A stretch of 64,000 nucleotides of DNA from Pseudolysinimonas yzui (GTDB taxonomy: Bacteria; Actinomycetota; Actinomycetes; Actinomycetales; Microbacteriaceae): contig NZ_BNAI01000001.1 in NCBI RefSeq assembly GCF_014653215.1, positions 1,017,012-1,081,011 of the forward strand, read 5' to 3'. How positions within the stretch are numbered: position 1 is the first letter of the stretch; each line of letters opens with the position of its first letter. Shown one piece after another: positions 9,314 to 17,778 of this stretch. Under the pieces are notes generated by a model. The model was not told the origin of the DNA. It saw nothing but the letters and a program-made list of their open reading frames with translations, and did no database searches. The position numbers and the translations under genes were made by a program.

Positions 9314-10345
9314 TCAGACCACCATTCCGAACTGCTGCGAGAAGCGCACATCGCCCTCGACCATGTCGCGCATGTCGTTCATGTCGTTGCGGAACTGCAG
9401 GGTGCGCTCGATGCCCATGCCGAACGCGAAGCCCTGGTACTCGGTCGGGTCGACGCCGGCGCTGCGCAACACGTTCGGGTTGACCATGCCGCATCCGCCC
9501 CACTCCACCCAGCGGGCGCCGCCCTTGGCGTTCGGCTGCCAGACGTCCATCTCGGCGCTCGGCTCGGTGAACGGGAAGTAGTTCGGACGCAGCCGGATCT
9601 GCGCGCCCTGGCCGAACATCGCGCGCGCGAGGTGCTCGAGGGTGCCGCGCAGATGCGCCATCGTCAGACCCTTGTCGATCGCGATGCCCTCGATCTGGTG
9701 GAAGACCGGCGTGTGGGTGGCATCCAGCTCGTCCTTGCGGAACACCTTGCCGGGCGCGACGACGTAGAGCGGCAGCGGCCGGTCGAGCAGCGAGCGGATC
9801 TGCACGTTCGAGGTCTGGCTGCGCAGCACCAGGTGCCGGTCGGCGGGCTCGACGTAGAAGGTGTCCTGTTCACCACGCGCGGGGTGGTCGGGGCCGATGT
9901 TGAGGGCGTCGAAGTTGAACCAGGCGTGCTCGAGCTCCGGCCCTTCCGCGATCTCCCAGCCCATCGCGATGAAGATGTCGCCCATCTGCTCCATGAGCAG
10001 AGCGAGCGGATGCCGGGCGCCGGTTCGACGGCGGGACGGCACGGCGGTGACATCCACCGCTTCGGCGGCGAGCTGGGCCTGCTCCTCGGCGGCGAGGATG
10101 CGGCCCTCGGCCTCGGCGAGCGCCGCGTTGACCTGCGCGCGGGCCTCGCCGACGAGCTTCCCGGCGGCGGCCTTCTGGTCGGCCGGCACCTCGCGCATCG
10201 ACGCGTTGAGCTTCGCGAGCGGGCTGCCCTCGGCGGTGTGCGCCGCCCGGGCGGCCTTCAGCGCGGCCGAATCCTGCGCCTCGGAGATCGCGCTCAGAGC
10301 GGCTTTGACGGCGGCGTCGACGGCCTGCGGAGTGATCTCGGACAC
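9314..10345 (-). CDS. pheS: Phenylalanine-tRNA ligase alpha subunit
   Basis: A 343-residue class II aminoacyl-tRNA synthetase chain that activates phenylalanine and charges tRNA-Phe. An N-terminal coiled coil (about 1-95) precedes the catalytic domain. The motif 2 region reads GKVFRKDELDATHTPVFHQ and motif 3 reads GFAFGMGIERTL. The start is GTG. It is transcribed before pheT and diverges from the Doc-like gene at 10423. Confidence 0.96.
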   Translation of the reverse strand: MSEITPQAVDAAVKAALSAISEAQDSAALKAARAAHTAEGSPLAKLNASMREVPADQKAAAGKLVGEARAQVNAALAEAEGRILAAEEQAQLAAEAVDVTAVPSRRRTGARHPLALLMEQMGDIFIAMGWEIAEGPELEHAWFNFDALNIGPDHPARGEQDTFYVEPADRHLVLRSQTSNVQIRSLLDRPLPLYVVAPGKVFRKDELDATHTPVFHQIEGIAIDKGLTMAHLRGTLEHLARAMFGQGAQIRLRPNYFPFTEPSAEMDVWQPNAKGGARWVEWGGCGMVNPNVLRSAGVDPTEYQGFAFGMGIERTLQFRNDMNDMRDMVEGDVRFSQQFGMVV

Positions 10346-10422
10346 GAGGGTCGAGTTTAGTGCTCAGCGAGACGTGTCCTTGGTCTGGGGTAGTCTCCCC
10401 GAAACCCGGTAGGAGCGCCCCT

Positions 10423-11637
10423 TTGACCCGAACCACGCTGACTGTCGAGTCTCTCGCGCGCGAAGCTGGCATTGAAGTCGATGATGCGTTGATACAGCTT
10501 TGGGATGCGGGGGTTGATTACCCGTCCGGCCCCAAGTCACCAATCCGGCCTCACGACGTAGCACGCGCGCGCGACTCGTGCGAGCTTCCGAACGGCCGTG
10601 AGCTGACCCGCGTGGACTACTGGCTCCAGCGGGATGGCCTTTCGCGCGAAGCGTTCACGGCGCAACTGGCAGCTCTTGGAATCAAGCTAGGACCCAACGC
10701 ACGCGCGCTACCGAAGGGAGCCGTTGCACGTCTTCGCAAGAAGTCCACCCAGCCACGGCCCGAGTCAAGAAAGCCACAGAAACCTAGCCCTGCCCCCCTC
10801 CAGAACTTCGTGTGGCGCAACATCGGTCACGTGAGAGAGACGCGGGCGCTTGATGTCGACGAAATCGAGTCGATTCACTTCGCGCTGGCCGATGACTTCG
10901 CCGGGTCCAATGATCCAGTGAGCCCCGCCGGCGTCCGCGACCGCACGCTCCTAGAGAGCGCCGCGACGCGACCACTAACATCCCTGGGCGGCGAGAGTAA
11001 GTACCGAACGGTGGAACTGGCATCCGCCGCTCTGATGCATTCACTTGTCCACAACCATGCCTTCTACAACGGCAACAAGCGAACTGCGCTCGTGTCGATG
11101 CTCACGATGCTGGATCGCAATGGTGTTGTGATCACCTCGACGCAGGATGAGATCTTCAAATGGACGGTTCGTGTCGCTCAGCATCGAGTCGCCAAGCGCA
11201 ACATTGTCGGCGATCGCAGTGACATCGAGGTAGCTGCGATGGCCGAGTGGATTTGCTCCAACAGTCGGTTGCTGGACAAGGGAGAGAAGGTCATTGCTTG
11301 GCACTTCCTGAGGCGACGCCTTAATGCGATGGGCTGCGAGATCATCCCAACCGGCAACCGCGGGGGCGCGCAACGAATCTCAAGAGTTGTGTCGGTTCGC
11401 GACCGCAACTTCCTCGGCGTTTCTCGAATGGCCGAGAAGCGACTGTCCATCCAAGTCGCATACGACGGAGACGGTCGCGAGGTATCAAGGAACGACATTC
11501 GATCCATCCGTCGAGAACTACACCTCGACGACGAGCATGGCGTCGACTCGGCGATCTTCTACGGCACGGACTCGACCCCGCCGGATCAGTTCATCGCTGA
11601 GTATCGCAAGACGCTCGTTCGACTCGCGCGCATGTGA
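10423..11637 (+). CDS. Doc/Fic-type toxin-like protein with extra N- and C-terminal domains
   Basis: A 404-residue protein. TTG at 10423 is preferred because AGGAG lies 7 nt upstream; a GTG 63 nt earlier lacks a good site. The central domain holds H212-A-F-Y-N-G-N-K-R220, the Doc (death-on-curing) form of the Fic motif; Doc enzymes phosphorylate EF-Tu whereas classical Fic proteins transfer AMP. Residues 1-45 and about 60-110 look like two small helical repeats resembling the IF2 N-terminal domain (tentative). The C-terminal 90 residues (LRRRLNAMGCEI... RNDIRSIRREL) resemble a HicA-like RNA-binding fold, also tentative. No antitoxin neighbour is present. GC is near 50 percent in a hand-counted line (11101-11160), against about 70 percent in core genes, suggesting horizontal transfer. 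Confidence 0.7.
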   Translation: MTRTTLTVESLAREAGIEVDDALIQLWDAGVDYPSGPKSPIRPHDVARARDSCELPNGRELTRVDYWLQRDGLSREAFTAQLAALGIKLGPNARALPKGAVARLRKKSTQPRPESRKPQKPSPAPLQNFVWRNIGHVRETRALDVDEIESIHFALADDFAGSNDPVSPAGVRDRTLLESAATRPLTSLGGESKYRTVELASAALMHSLVHNHAFYNGNKRTALVSMLTMLDRNGVVITSTQDEIFKWTVRVAQHRVAKRNIVGDRSDIEVAAMAEWICSNSRLLDKGEKVIAWHFLRRRLNAMGCEIIPTGNRGGAQRISRVVSVRDRNFLGVSRMAEKRLSIQVAYDGDGREVSRNDIRSIRRELHLDDEHGVDSAIFYGTDSTPPDQFIAEYRKTLVRLARM

Positions 11638-11652
11638 GGTGCACACTCGCGT

Positions 11653-12579
11653 CTACAGAAGCGGCGGAGCAGCGCCCATTCCCGCATCCGGCACGCGCGA
11701 CATGGCGATGTCGCCCTCCGGGTGCACGCCGCGTCGCGGGATGCGCGGCCGCACGATCCGGCCACCCGGACCGGTGCGCTTCGCGACGAGCCGCGCGATG
11801 AACGACAGCAGCAGGTTCATCCCCAGGTAGATCAGCAGGGCGACGAAGAAGAACGAGTAGAGGTAGCGGTTGCCGAAGAAGTTCGGAAGCGTCTTCGTCG
11901 CCACGTAGAGCAGCTCGCTGTAGGCGAGGATGTACGCGAGTGCGGTGTCCTTCAGCAGGACGACGAGCTGCGCGATGATGATCGGCAGCATGTTGCGCGC
12001 CGCCTGCGGGAACTCGATCCGGAAACGCGTGCTCAGCGGGGAGAGCCCGATCGAGAGGCCCGCCTCGCCTTGCCCCCGCGGAAGCGCGGCGACTCCCGCG
12101 CGCAGGATCTCGCCGATGATCGCCCCGTTGTAGAGCGCGAGGGCGGAGATTCCGGCCCAGTACGACCCCGTCGAGAACACGAGCAGGATGAAGAGCATCA
12201 TCAGCAGCACCGGCATGCCGCGGAAGAACTCGAGGATCACGGTCGACGGGATGCGGATCACCGCGAGCGACGCCGTGCGGGCGAACGAGAACAGCACGCC
12301 GATGGCGATCGCGAGCACGGCGGCGATCCCCGCCATGCGCAGCGTGTTGAGCACGCCGTTCCCGAAGGCACGCCAGACGACGAGGTCGTTGAACACGTCC
12401 CACCGACTCGGGTCGAACAGGCCGGGAACCACCTGACCTGACGCCGTGGTGCGCGGCACCGCGAGGGCGACGATCACGGCCACGAGGACGCCCGCGATGA
12501 GCAGCACCGCGATGACCGAGACGATGCGCGCGATGCGCTTCGCCTTCGGCCCGGGGGCGTCGTACAGCACACTCGTCAT
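11653..12579 (-). CDS. gluD: Glutamate-type amino acid ABC transporter permease (GluD-like)
   Basis: A 308-residue inner-membrane permease of the HisM/GlnP family with an N-terminal membrane helix (about 18-42) and a five-helix core. The EAA loop that docks the ATPase reads EAGLSIGLSPLSTRF. The first ATG overlaps the gluC stop by 4 nt. It is last in the gluABCD operon. Substrate assignment rests on gene order and resemblance to corynebacterial glutamate importers, so another polar amino acid is possible. Confidence 0.85.
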   Translation of the reverse strand: MTSVLYDAPGPKAKRIARIVSVIAVLLIAGVLVAVIVALAVPRTTASGQVVPGLFDPSRWDVFNDLVVWRAFGNGVLNTLRMAGIAAVLAIAIGVLFSFARTASLAVIRIPSTVILEFFRGMPVLLMMLFILLVFSTGSYWAGISALALYNGAIIGEILRAGVAALPRGQGEAGLSIGLSPLSTRFRIEFPQAARNMLPIIIAQLVVLLKDTALAYILAYSELLYVATKTLPNFFGNRYLYSFFFVALLIYLGMNLLLSFIARLVAKRTGPGGRIVRPRIPRRGVHPEGDIAMSRVPDAGMGAAPPLL

Positions 12580-13223
12580 CGCGCGACCGCCACTCTCTTC
12601 TCCACCTGACCGGCGATGATGCCCAGCGTCACGGTCACGAGCAGGTAGAAGGCGGCCACGGCGAGCAGGATCGCGATGACCTCGTCGCCGCGCGCGTTGA
12701 TCGCGTTACGTGACGAGGCGAAGAGCTCGACCACGAAGAACCCGCCCGCGACCGAGGTGTTCTTGGTCGGGGCGATGAGCACGTTGATGATCGGCGGGAT
12801 CACCATCCGCACGGCTTGCGGCAGGATCACGTGTCCGAGCACCTGCCCGAAGCCGAGTCCGATGCTGCGGCCGGCCTCCGCCTGACCCACCGGGATGCCG
12901 TTGATGCCCGAGCGGATCGCCTCCGCGATGAACGGAGTCGTGTAGAGCGTGAGGCCGATCGCCGCGAGCACGAAGTAGCCCCCGCGCGCCCCCAGGTACG
13001 GTCCGAGCGTCGCGAACCCGAAGAGGATGAGCGTCAGGGGGATGTTGCGGAAGAGTTCCGTGAAGGTGGCGGCGAAGATGCGCAGCGGGCCGATCGGCGA
13101 CACCCGGAATCCGGCGACGAGGGTGCCGAAGACGAGGGCGCCCGCCCCGGCGATGCCGAGGAGCGCGAGGGTCTTGGCGAACCCCTCGAGAAGCCGCGGG
13201 AACTGCTCGATGACGGCATCCAT
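12576..13223 (-). CDS. gluC: Glutamate-type amino acid ABC transporter permease (GluC-like)
   Basis: A 215-residue permease that pairs with GluD to form the membrane channel. About five hydrophobic segments are visible, and the EAA loop reads EAGRSIGLGFGQVLGHVILP. The ATG has AAGGAAG 3-4 nt upstream. A perfect 16-bp hairpin lies just upstream, between this gene and gluB, and probably lowers permease expression relative to the binding protein. Confidence 0.85.
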   Translation of the reverse strand: MDAVIEQFPRLLEGFAKTLALLGIAGAGALVFGTLVAGFRVSPIGPLRIFAATFTELFRNIPLTLILFGFATLGPYLGARGGYFVLAAIGLTLYTTPFIAEAIRSGINGIPVGQAEAGRSIGLGFGQVLGHVILPQAVRMVIPPIINVLIAPTKNTSVAGGFFVVELFASSRNAINARGDEVIAILLAVAAFYLLVTVTLGIIAGQVEKRVAVAR

Positions 13224-13244
13224 GGGCTTCCTTTCGGCTCGGGT

Positions 13245-13282
13245 GGCGAGGAGGGGCGCCGTTCGGGGCGCCCCTCCTCGCC
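13245..13282 (-). terminator. Perfect 16-bp hairpin between gluB and gluC
   Basis: GGCGAGGAGGGGCGCC and its exact reverse complement flank a 6-nt loop (GTTCGG on the plus strand). Position inside the operon, after the binding-protein gene, fits a partial terminator or 3'-end stabiliser that gives an excess of binding protein over permease, as known for other ABC importer operons. No T-run follows. Confidence 0.7.
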
Positions 13283-13292
13283 GGTCAGATCG

Positions 13293-14183
13293 TCAGTACC
13301 GGTCGACCGCCGGCGGCTCGGGCAGGTCGAGCACCGCTCCCGCGGTGGCCTCCCAGGCCGCGGCCCAGCTGCCGTCCTCGTACGAGGCCTCGAGCACGTC
13401 GTTCAACCACATCCGGAACTCGGTGTCGTCCTTCGGCAGGCCGATCCCGTACGGTTCGGCGGTGAACGGGTTGTTCACGACCTCGAACTCACCCGCGTTC
13501 TGGTCGGCGAGTCCGGCGAGGATGACGTTGTCGGTGGTCACCGCGACGGCCTCACCGGTGCGGATCGGCTCGAGGCAGTCGGCGTAGTCGGCCGCTTCGA
13601 GCACGTTGGTCGTGTACTCCTGGATGTTCGTGAGCGACGTCGAGCCGCTCACCGTGCAGACGGTGGCATCCGGGTTGTCCGCGAACCACTCGGGTCCGTC
13701 GATCCCCTCGGGGTTGCCCGCGGCGACGAGGATGTCCTGTCCGGCCTCGTAGTACGGCCCGGCGAACGAGATGACCTCCTTGCGGGTGTCGTTGATCGTG
13801 TAGGTCGCGATGACGATGTCGACCTCACCTGACTGGATGAACGGCTCGCGGTTCGCGGAGACGGTGTTGACCCAGTTGATGCTCTCCTCGTCGATGCCGA
13901 GGTGCATCGCGATGATCTTGCCGATCTCGACGTCGAAACCGACAGGGATGCCGTCGGGGCCCTCCAGGCCGAACAGGGGCTGCGCGTACTTCGTGCCGAT
14001 CGTGATCTCGCCGGCGTCGGCCAGCGCGGCCATCGTGGTGCCCTCCTCGTACGGGACGGGCGTGAACTCCTCGGTGGGCTCCGTGGCCTCACCGCCGGGC
14101 GCGCTCGAATCGACGCATCCCGACAGGACGAGCGCGCCGGCGACGGCGAGCGCTCCTAGTGACATTGCTGTGCGGACTCTCAT
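13293..14183 (-). CDS. gluB: Glutamate-type ABC transporter substrate-binding lipoprotein
   Basis: A 296-residue lipoprotein that captures the amino acid outside the membrane. The signal peptide MRVRTAMSLGALAVAGALVL ends in the lipobox LSGC, with the lipidated Cys at position 23. A type 3 extracellular solute-binding domain follows (GTKYAQPLFGLEGPDG, VGFDVEIGKIIA). Two starts are possible: 14183 (used; GGAGG 5 nt upstream, clean signal peptide) and 14201 (adds MAMEGT, also with GGAGG). The shorter form avoids an acidic residue in the signal n-region. Confidence 0.88.
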   Translation of the reverse strand: MRVRTAMSLGALAVAGALVLSGCVDSSAPGGEATEPTEEFTPVPYEEGTTMAALADAGEITIGTKYAQPLFGLEGPDGIPVGFDVEIGKIIAMHLGIDEESINWVNTVSANREPFIQSGEVDIVIATYTINDTRKEVISFAGPYYEAGQDILVAAGNPEGIDGPEWFADNPDATVCTVSGSTSLTNIQEYTTNVLEAADYADCLEPIRTGEAVAVTTDNVILAGLADQNAGEFEVVNNPFTAEPYGIGLPKDDTEFRMWLNDVLEASYEDGSWAAAWEATAGAVLDLPEPPAVDRY

Positions 14184-14220
14184 GGTTCCCTCCATTGCCA
14201 TGCGGTTCCTCCCCACCGGT

Positions 14221-14958
14221 TCAGTGGGTGAGGATCTTCGACAGGAAGTCCTTCGCTCGGTCGGAGCTCGGCTTCGTGAAGAAGTTCTCGGGGGTGGCCT
14301 CTTCGACGAGGGCACCATCCGCCATGAAGAGCACGCGGTCGGCGGCCTTCCGGGCGAAACCCATCTCGTGCGTGACGACGATCATCGTCACGCCGTCTTT
14401 CGCCAGGCCGACCATGACGTCGAGCACCTCGTTGATCATCTCGGGGTCGAGCGCCGAGGTCGGTTCGTCGAAGAGCATGAGCTTCGGCTCCATCGCGAGC
14501 GACCGCGCGATGGCGACGCGCTGCTGCTGACCCCCGGAGAGCTGGGCGGGCATCTTGTCGGCCTGGTTGGCGACTCCCACGCGGTCGAGCAGCTCCATCC
14601 CGCGCTTCTTCGCTTCGGCCGCGCTCTTGCCGCGCACCCGGATCGGACCGAGGGTGACGTTCTCGAGCACGGTCTTGTGCGCGAACAGGTTGAACGACTG
14701 GAACACCATGCCGACATCCGCCCGCAACTTGGCGAGAGCGCGACCCTCCTCGGGCAGCGGGACGCCGTCGATGAGGATGCGCCCTGCGTCGATCGTCTCC
14801 AGCCGGTTGATCGCGCGACACAGGGTCGACTTGCCCGAGCCCGATGGTCCGATGACGACGACGACCTCGCCCGGAGCGACGGTCGTCGAGATGCTCTTCA
14901 GAACGTGCAGTTCGCCGAAGTGCTTGTCGACCGCGTCCAGAACAAGCAGAGGCTCCAT
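14221..14958 (-). CDS. gluA: Glutamate-type ABC transporter ATP-binding protein
   Basis: A 245-residue ATPase that drives the GluBCD importer. Walker A GPSGSGKS (about 37-44), the Q-loop FQSFNLF, signature LSGGQQQR, Walker [13 protein letters not shown] and the switch histidine in VVTHEMGF are all present. It is the first gene of the operon. A TTGACC on the minus strand at 14989-14994 may be the -35 element. GAGG lies very close to the ATG. Confidence 0.93.
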   Translation of the reverse strand: MEPLLVLDAVDKHFGELHVLKSISTTVAPGEVVVVIGPSGSGKSTLCRAINRLETIDAGRILIDGVPLPEEGRALAKLRADVGMVFQSFNLFAHKTVLENVTLGPIRVRGKSAAEAKKRGMELLDRVGVANQADKMPAQLSGGQQQRVAIARSLAMEPKLMLFDEPTSALDPEMINEVLDVMVGLAKDGVTMIVVTHEMGFARKAADRVLFMADGALVEEATPENFFTKPSSDRAKDFLSKILTH

Positions 14959-15029
14959 CGCCTCAGTGCATCATGTACCCCGGTCGGGGGTCAACCGCTT
15001 GACAGGATCGTCACCCGTTCGACACCTGC

Positions 15030-15827
15030 TCAGGGCGAGCGCTGGGCGAACGCCGACTCGTAGAGGCACACGGATGCCGCGGTCGCCAGGTTGAGCGACT
15101 CGGCGTGCCCGTAGATAGGCACCTTCACCACCCGATCGGCGAGACGAAGCTGCTCGTCCGTGAGTCCGCGCGCCTCGTTGCCGAACAGCCACGCGGTGGG
15201 GGTGGTGAGGATGTCGCGCACCCGCGGCAGGTCGGCGCCCTTCACGTCGGCGGCCAGCACCTGCATCCCTGCGCCTCGCACGGCGGCGAGCGCCTCGTCG
15301 AGGGTGCCGTTCTGCGCGACCGGCACGTGGAAGATCGAACCCGTCGTCGAGCGCACCACTTTGGGGTTGTAGGCATCCACGCTGTTGCCGGTGAAGATCA
15401 CGCCGTCGGCACCCGCGGCATCCGCTGCTCGAATGATCGTGCCCGCGTTGCCCGGGTCGCGGATCTCCTCGAGCACCGCGATCAGCCGCGGACCCGTGGC
15501 GAGCAGGTCGGCCATCGGGGTGGGGAACTGCCGGCAGGTCGCCAGCACCCCCTGCGGAGTCACGGTGTCCGCCATCGTGTCGAGCACGGCATCCGAGACG
15601 TTCACGACGTCGATGCCCCGGTCAGTCGCCGCCTGCACCAGGTCGGTCAGGCGCTCCCGGGCGGAGCGGGTGATGAAGATGTCGACGAGCAGGTCGGCCT
15701 TGAAGGCGAGCGCCTCGGCGACGGCCTGCGGTCCCTCGACGAGGAACACCCCCGTCTCGGCCCGGGCGTGGCGTTTGGCGAGCTTCGCGACCGCTCGCAC
15801 CCGCGGCGAACGCGGGTTGTCGATCAT
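15030..15827 (-). CDS. TrmH/SpoU family RNA 2'-O-methyltransferase
   Basis: A 265-residue RNA methyltransferase with an N-terminal substrate-binding domain (about 1-95) and a C-terminal knotted SPOUT domain. The three SpoU motifs are visible: EEIRDPGNAGTIIRAADAAG, WLFGNEARGL and SLNLATAASV. The family methylates ribose in rRNA or tRNA; the exact target is not determinable. It lies downstream of the infC-rpmI-rplT operon, after a terminator, with its own likely leaderless promoter. Confidence 0.9.
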   Translation of the reverse strand: MIDNPRSPRVRAVAKLAKRHARAETGVFLVEGPQAVAEALAFKADLLVDIFITRSARERLTDLVQAATDRGIDVVNVSDAVLDTMADTVTPQGVLATCRQFPTPMADLLATGPRLIAVLEEIRDPGNAGTIIRAADAAGADGVIFTGNSVDAYNPKVVRSTTGSIFHVPVAQNGTLDEALAAVRGAGMQVLAADVKGADLPRVRDILTTPTAWLFGNEARGLTDEQLRLADRVVKVPIYGHAESLNLATAASVCLYESAFAQRSP

Positions 15828-15833
15828 GCTCTC

Positions 15834-15839
15834 AGGCTA
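15834..15839 (-). promoter_or_regulatory. -10 element for the TrmH-family gene
   Basis: On the minus strand this reads TAGCCT (TANNNT) and ends 6 nt before the ATG at 15827, with no ribosome binding site between. The layout indicates a leaderless mRNA. No clear -35. Confidence 0.45.
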
Positions 15840-15873
15840 CGGGGGCGAGGTGAACGTGCGGTGACGAAACGCG

Positions 15874-15914
15874 AGAGGACGGCATCCCGAGGTGAATCCG
15901 GGGTGCCGTCCTCT
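15874..15914 (-). terminator. Terminator of the infC-rpmI-rplT operon
   Basis: A 15-bp stem (AGAGGACGGCATCCC pairing with GGGGTGCCGTCCTCT, one wobble) closes an 11-nt loop about 15 nt after the rplT stop. Confidence 0.75.
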
Positions 15915-15928
15915 TGGAGATACCTGCG

Positions 15929-16315
15929 TTACGCGGCGTCGACCTTGGCGTTGACGTCGGTCGGGAGCGCCTTCTTGGCGACCTCGACCAGACCGGCGAA
16001 CCCGGCGGGCTCGTTGACCGCCAGCTCGGCGAGGATGCGACGGTCGACCTCGACACCCGCGAGGCCGAGGCCCTGGATGAGGCGGTTGTACGTCAGACCG
16101 TTCGCACGGGCCGCAGCGTTGATGCGCTGAATCCAGAGGCGACGGAACTCGCCCTTCTTCGCGCGACGGTCGCGGTAGGCGTAGACGAGGGAGTGGGTGA
16201 CCTGCTCCTTCGCCTTGCGGTAGAGGCGCGACCGCTGGCCGCGGTAACCCTCTGCGCGCTCGAGAATCGTGCGGCGCTTCTTGGCGGCGTTGACCGCCCT
16301 CTTGACACGTGCCAT
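15929..16315 (-). CDS. rplT: 50S ribosomal protein L20
   Basis: A 128-residue basic protein that binds 23S rRNA early in large-subunit assembly. It starts [20 protein letters not shown] and holds the family segment [20 protein letters not shown]. It is last in infC-rpmI-rplT. In other bacteria L20 also represses its own operon; whether it does so here through the long infC leader is open. Confidence 0.98.
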   Translation of the reverse strand: MARVKRAVNAAKKRRTILERAEGYRGQRSRLYRKAKEQVTHSLVYAYRDRRAKKGEFRRLWIQRINAAARANGLTYNRLIQGLGLAGVEVDRRILAELAVNEPAGFAGLVEVAKKALPTDVNAKVDAA

Positions 16316-16361
16316 TTCGGTTTTTCCTTGTCCTGGGCTCTGCTACTCGGGCGTCTCGGGC

Positions 16362-16548
16362 TTACTTGCCGAGGAGCCGCTTGATGACCTTGGCGTCCTG
16401 CGGGGCGAGGACGACTTCCTGGTTGAGGCGACGGGTCAGCTTCGAGGACTTGCCCTCGAGGTTGTGGCGCATGCCCGCGCCCTGCTTCATGACCTTGCCG
16501 CTGCCGGTGACCTTGAACCGCTTCTTGGCACCCGAGTGCGTCTTCTGC

Positions 16549-16556
<8 letters not shown>
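16362..16556 (-). CDS. rpmI: 50S ribosomal protein L35
   Basis: A 64-residue large-subunit protein starting [20 protein letters not shown], a family-diagnostic N-terminus. The gene overlaps the 3' end of infC by 8 nt, so translation is probably coupled. L20 follows 46 nt downstream. Confidence 0.98.
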
Positions 16557-17166
<610 letters not shown>

Positions 17167-17393
17167 TAGTGGGTTCCTTTCGCTGTACCAATACGAAGGA
17201 AGACGCCCACCACGATGCGCATGCATCGTTCTCACCCTGGCTACCGGCCCTCTGCCTCTTTCGAGAGCAACGGACCGGCGGAGTGAAACTGACCCGGTAG
17301 CCTTGAGAGCAGCTGACGGGTGGGAGGATTCTCCGCTTCGTTACCGGGGAGATGGCCCCGGAGCCCGTATGAGAATAGCAGAGGACCCCGCAC
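17167..17393 (-). promoter_or_regulatory. infC operon 5' leader with hairpins
   Basis: A 227-nt region between infC and the divergent DUF1844 gene with no convincing coding sequence. It holds a perfect 9-bp inverted repeat (GGCTACCGG at 17239-17247 with CCGGTAGCC at 17294-17302) enclosing a smaller CTCT-TTCG-AGAG hairpin. Position suggests an RNA leader that may regulate IF3/L35/L20. It does not match any leader I can name. The promoter was not located with confidence. Confidence 0.45.
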
Positions 17394-17777
17394 TTGGCAC
17401 TTGACGCTTTCGGCCGCACCGTCGACGAGGCTCCCCCCGTGTTCGATCAGCACAGTGTCGAGCCGGAGATCCGCGACATCGCGGAAGTGCCGGCGGTCGA
17501 AGTCATCAACACCGTCGCCGTGCATCTGCTCTCCGCCGCGGCCGTGCAGTGCGGCCTCGCCGACGATGACCCGCGCGTCGACCTCGACGAGGCCCGCAAG
17601 CTCATCGACGCCCTCGCCGGCCTCGTGACGGCGGCCGCCCCGCACCTCGCCGACGTGCACGCCCGCCCCCTGCGCGATGGGCTCCGCTCGGTGCAGCTCG
17701 CGTTCCGCGAAGCCTCCGCCATCCCCGACCCGATCGGTCAGGGTCCCGGCGAGAAGTACACCGGCCCCGTCAACTAA
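17394..17777 (+). CDS. DUF1844 domain-containing protein
   Basis: A 127-residue cytoplasmic protein of unknown function, conserved near infC in Actinobacteria. The DUF1844 core reads IAEVPAVEVINTVAVHLLSAAAVQCGL and the C-terminus ends GEKYTGPVN. TTG at 17394 with GAGGA 8 nt upstream is used; a GTG at 17439 (MFDQHSVEPE) is an alternative. It ends one base before the stop of the convergent deaminase gene, so the accessory cassette abuts it but leaves it intact. Confidence 0.8.
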   Translation: MALDAFGRTVDEAPPVFDQHSVEPEIRDIAEVPAVEVINTVAVHLLSAAAVQCGLADDDPRVDLDEARKLIDALAGLVTAAAPHLADVHARPLRDGLRSVQLAFREASAIPDPIGQGPGEKYTGPVN

Positions 17778-17778
17778 G

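Noticed and set aside
10360-10422. A GTG start 21 codons upstream for the Doc-like protein
   Set aside because: Weak ribosome site and no domain in the added residues, while TTG at 10423 has AGGAG at ideal spacing.
14183-14318. Extension of gluB to 14318
   Set aside because: The extra residues are Arg/Ser/Pro-rich noise over the gluA 3' end; the lipoprotein signal starts at 14183.
17167-17235. Upstream extension of infC to an ATG at 17235
   Set aside because: The added residues (MRTMHAHRGG...) are not part of any IF3 and lie in the structured leader; the ribosome site points to the ATC start.
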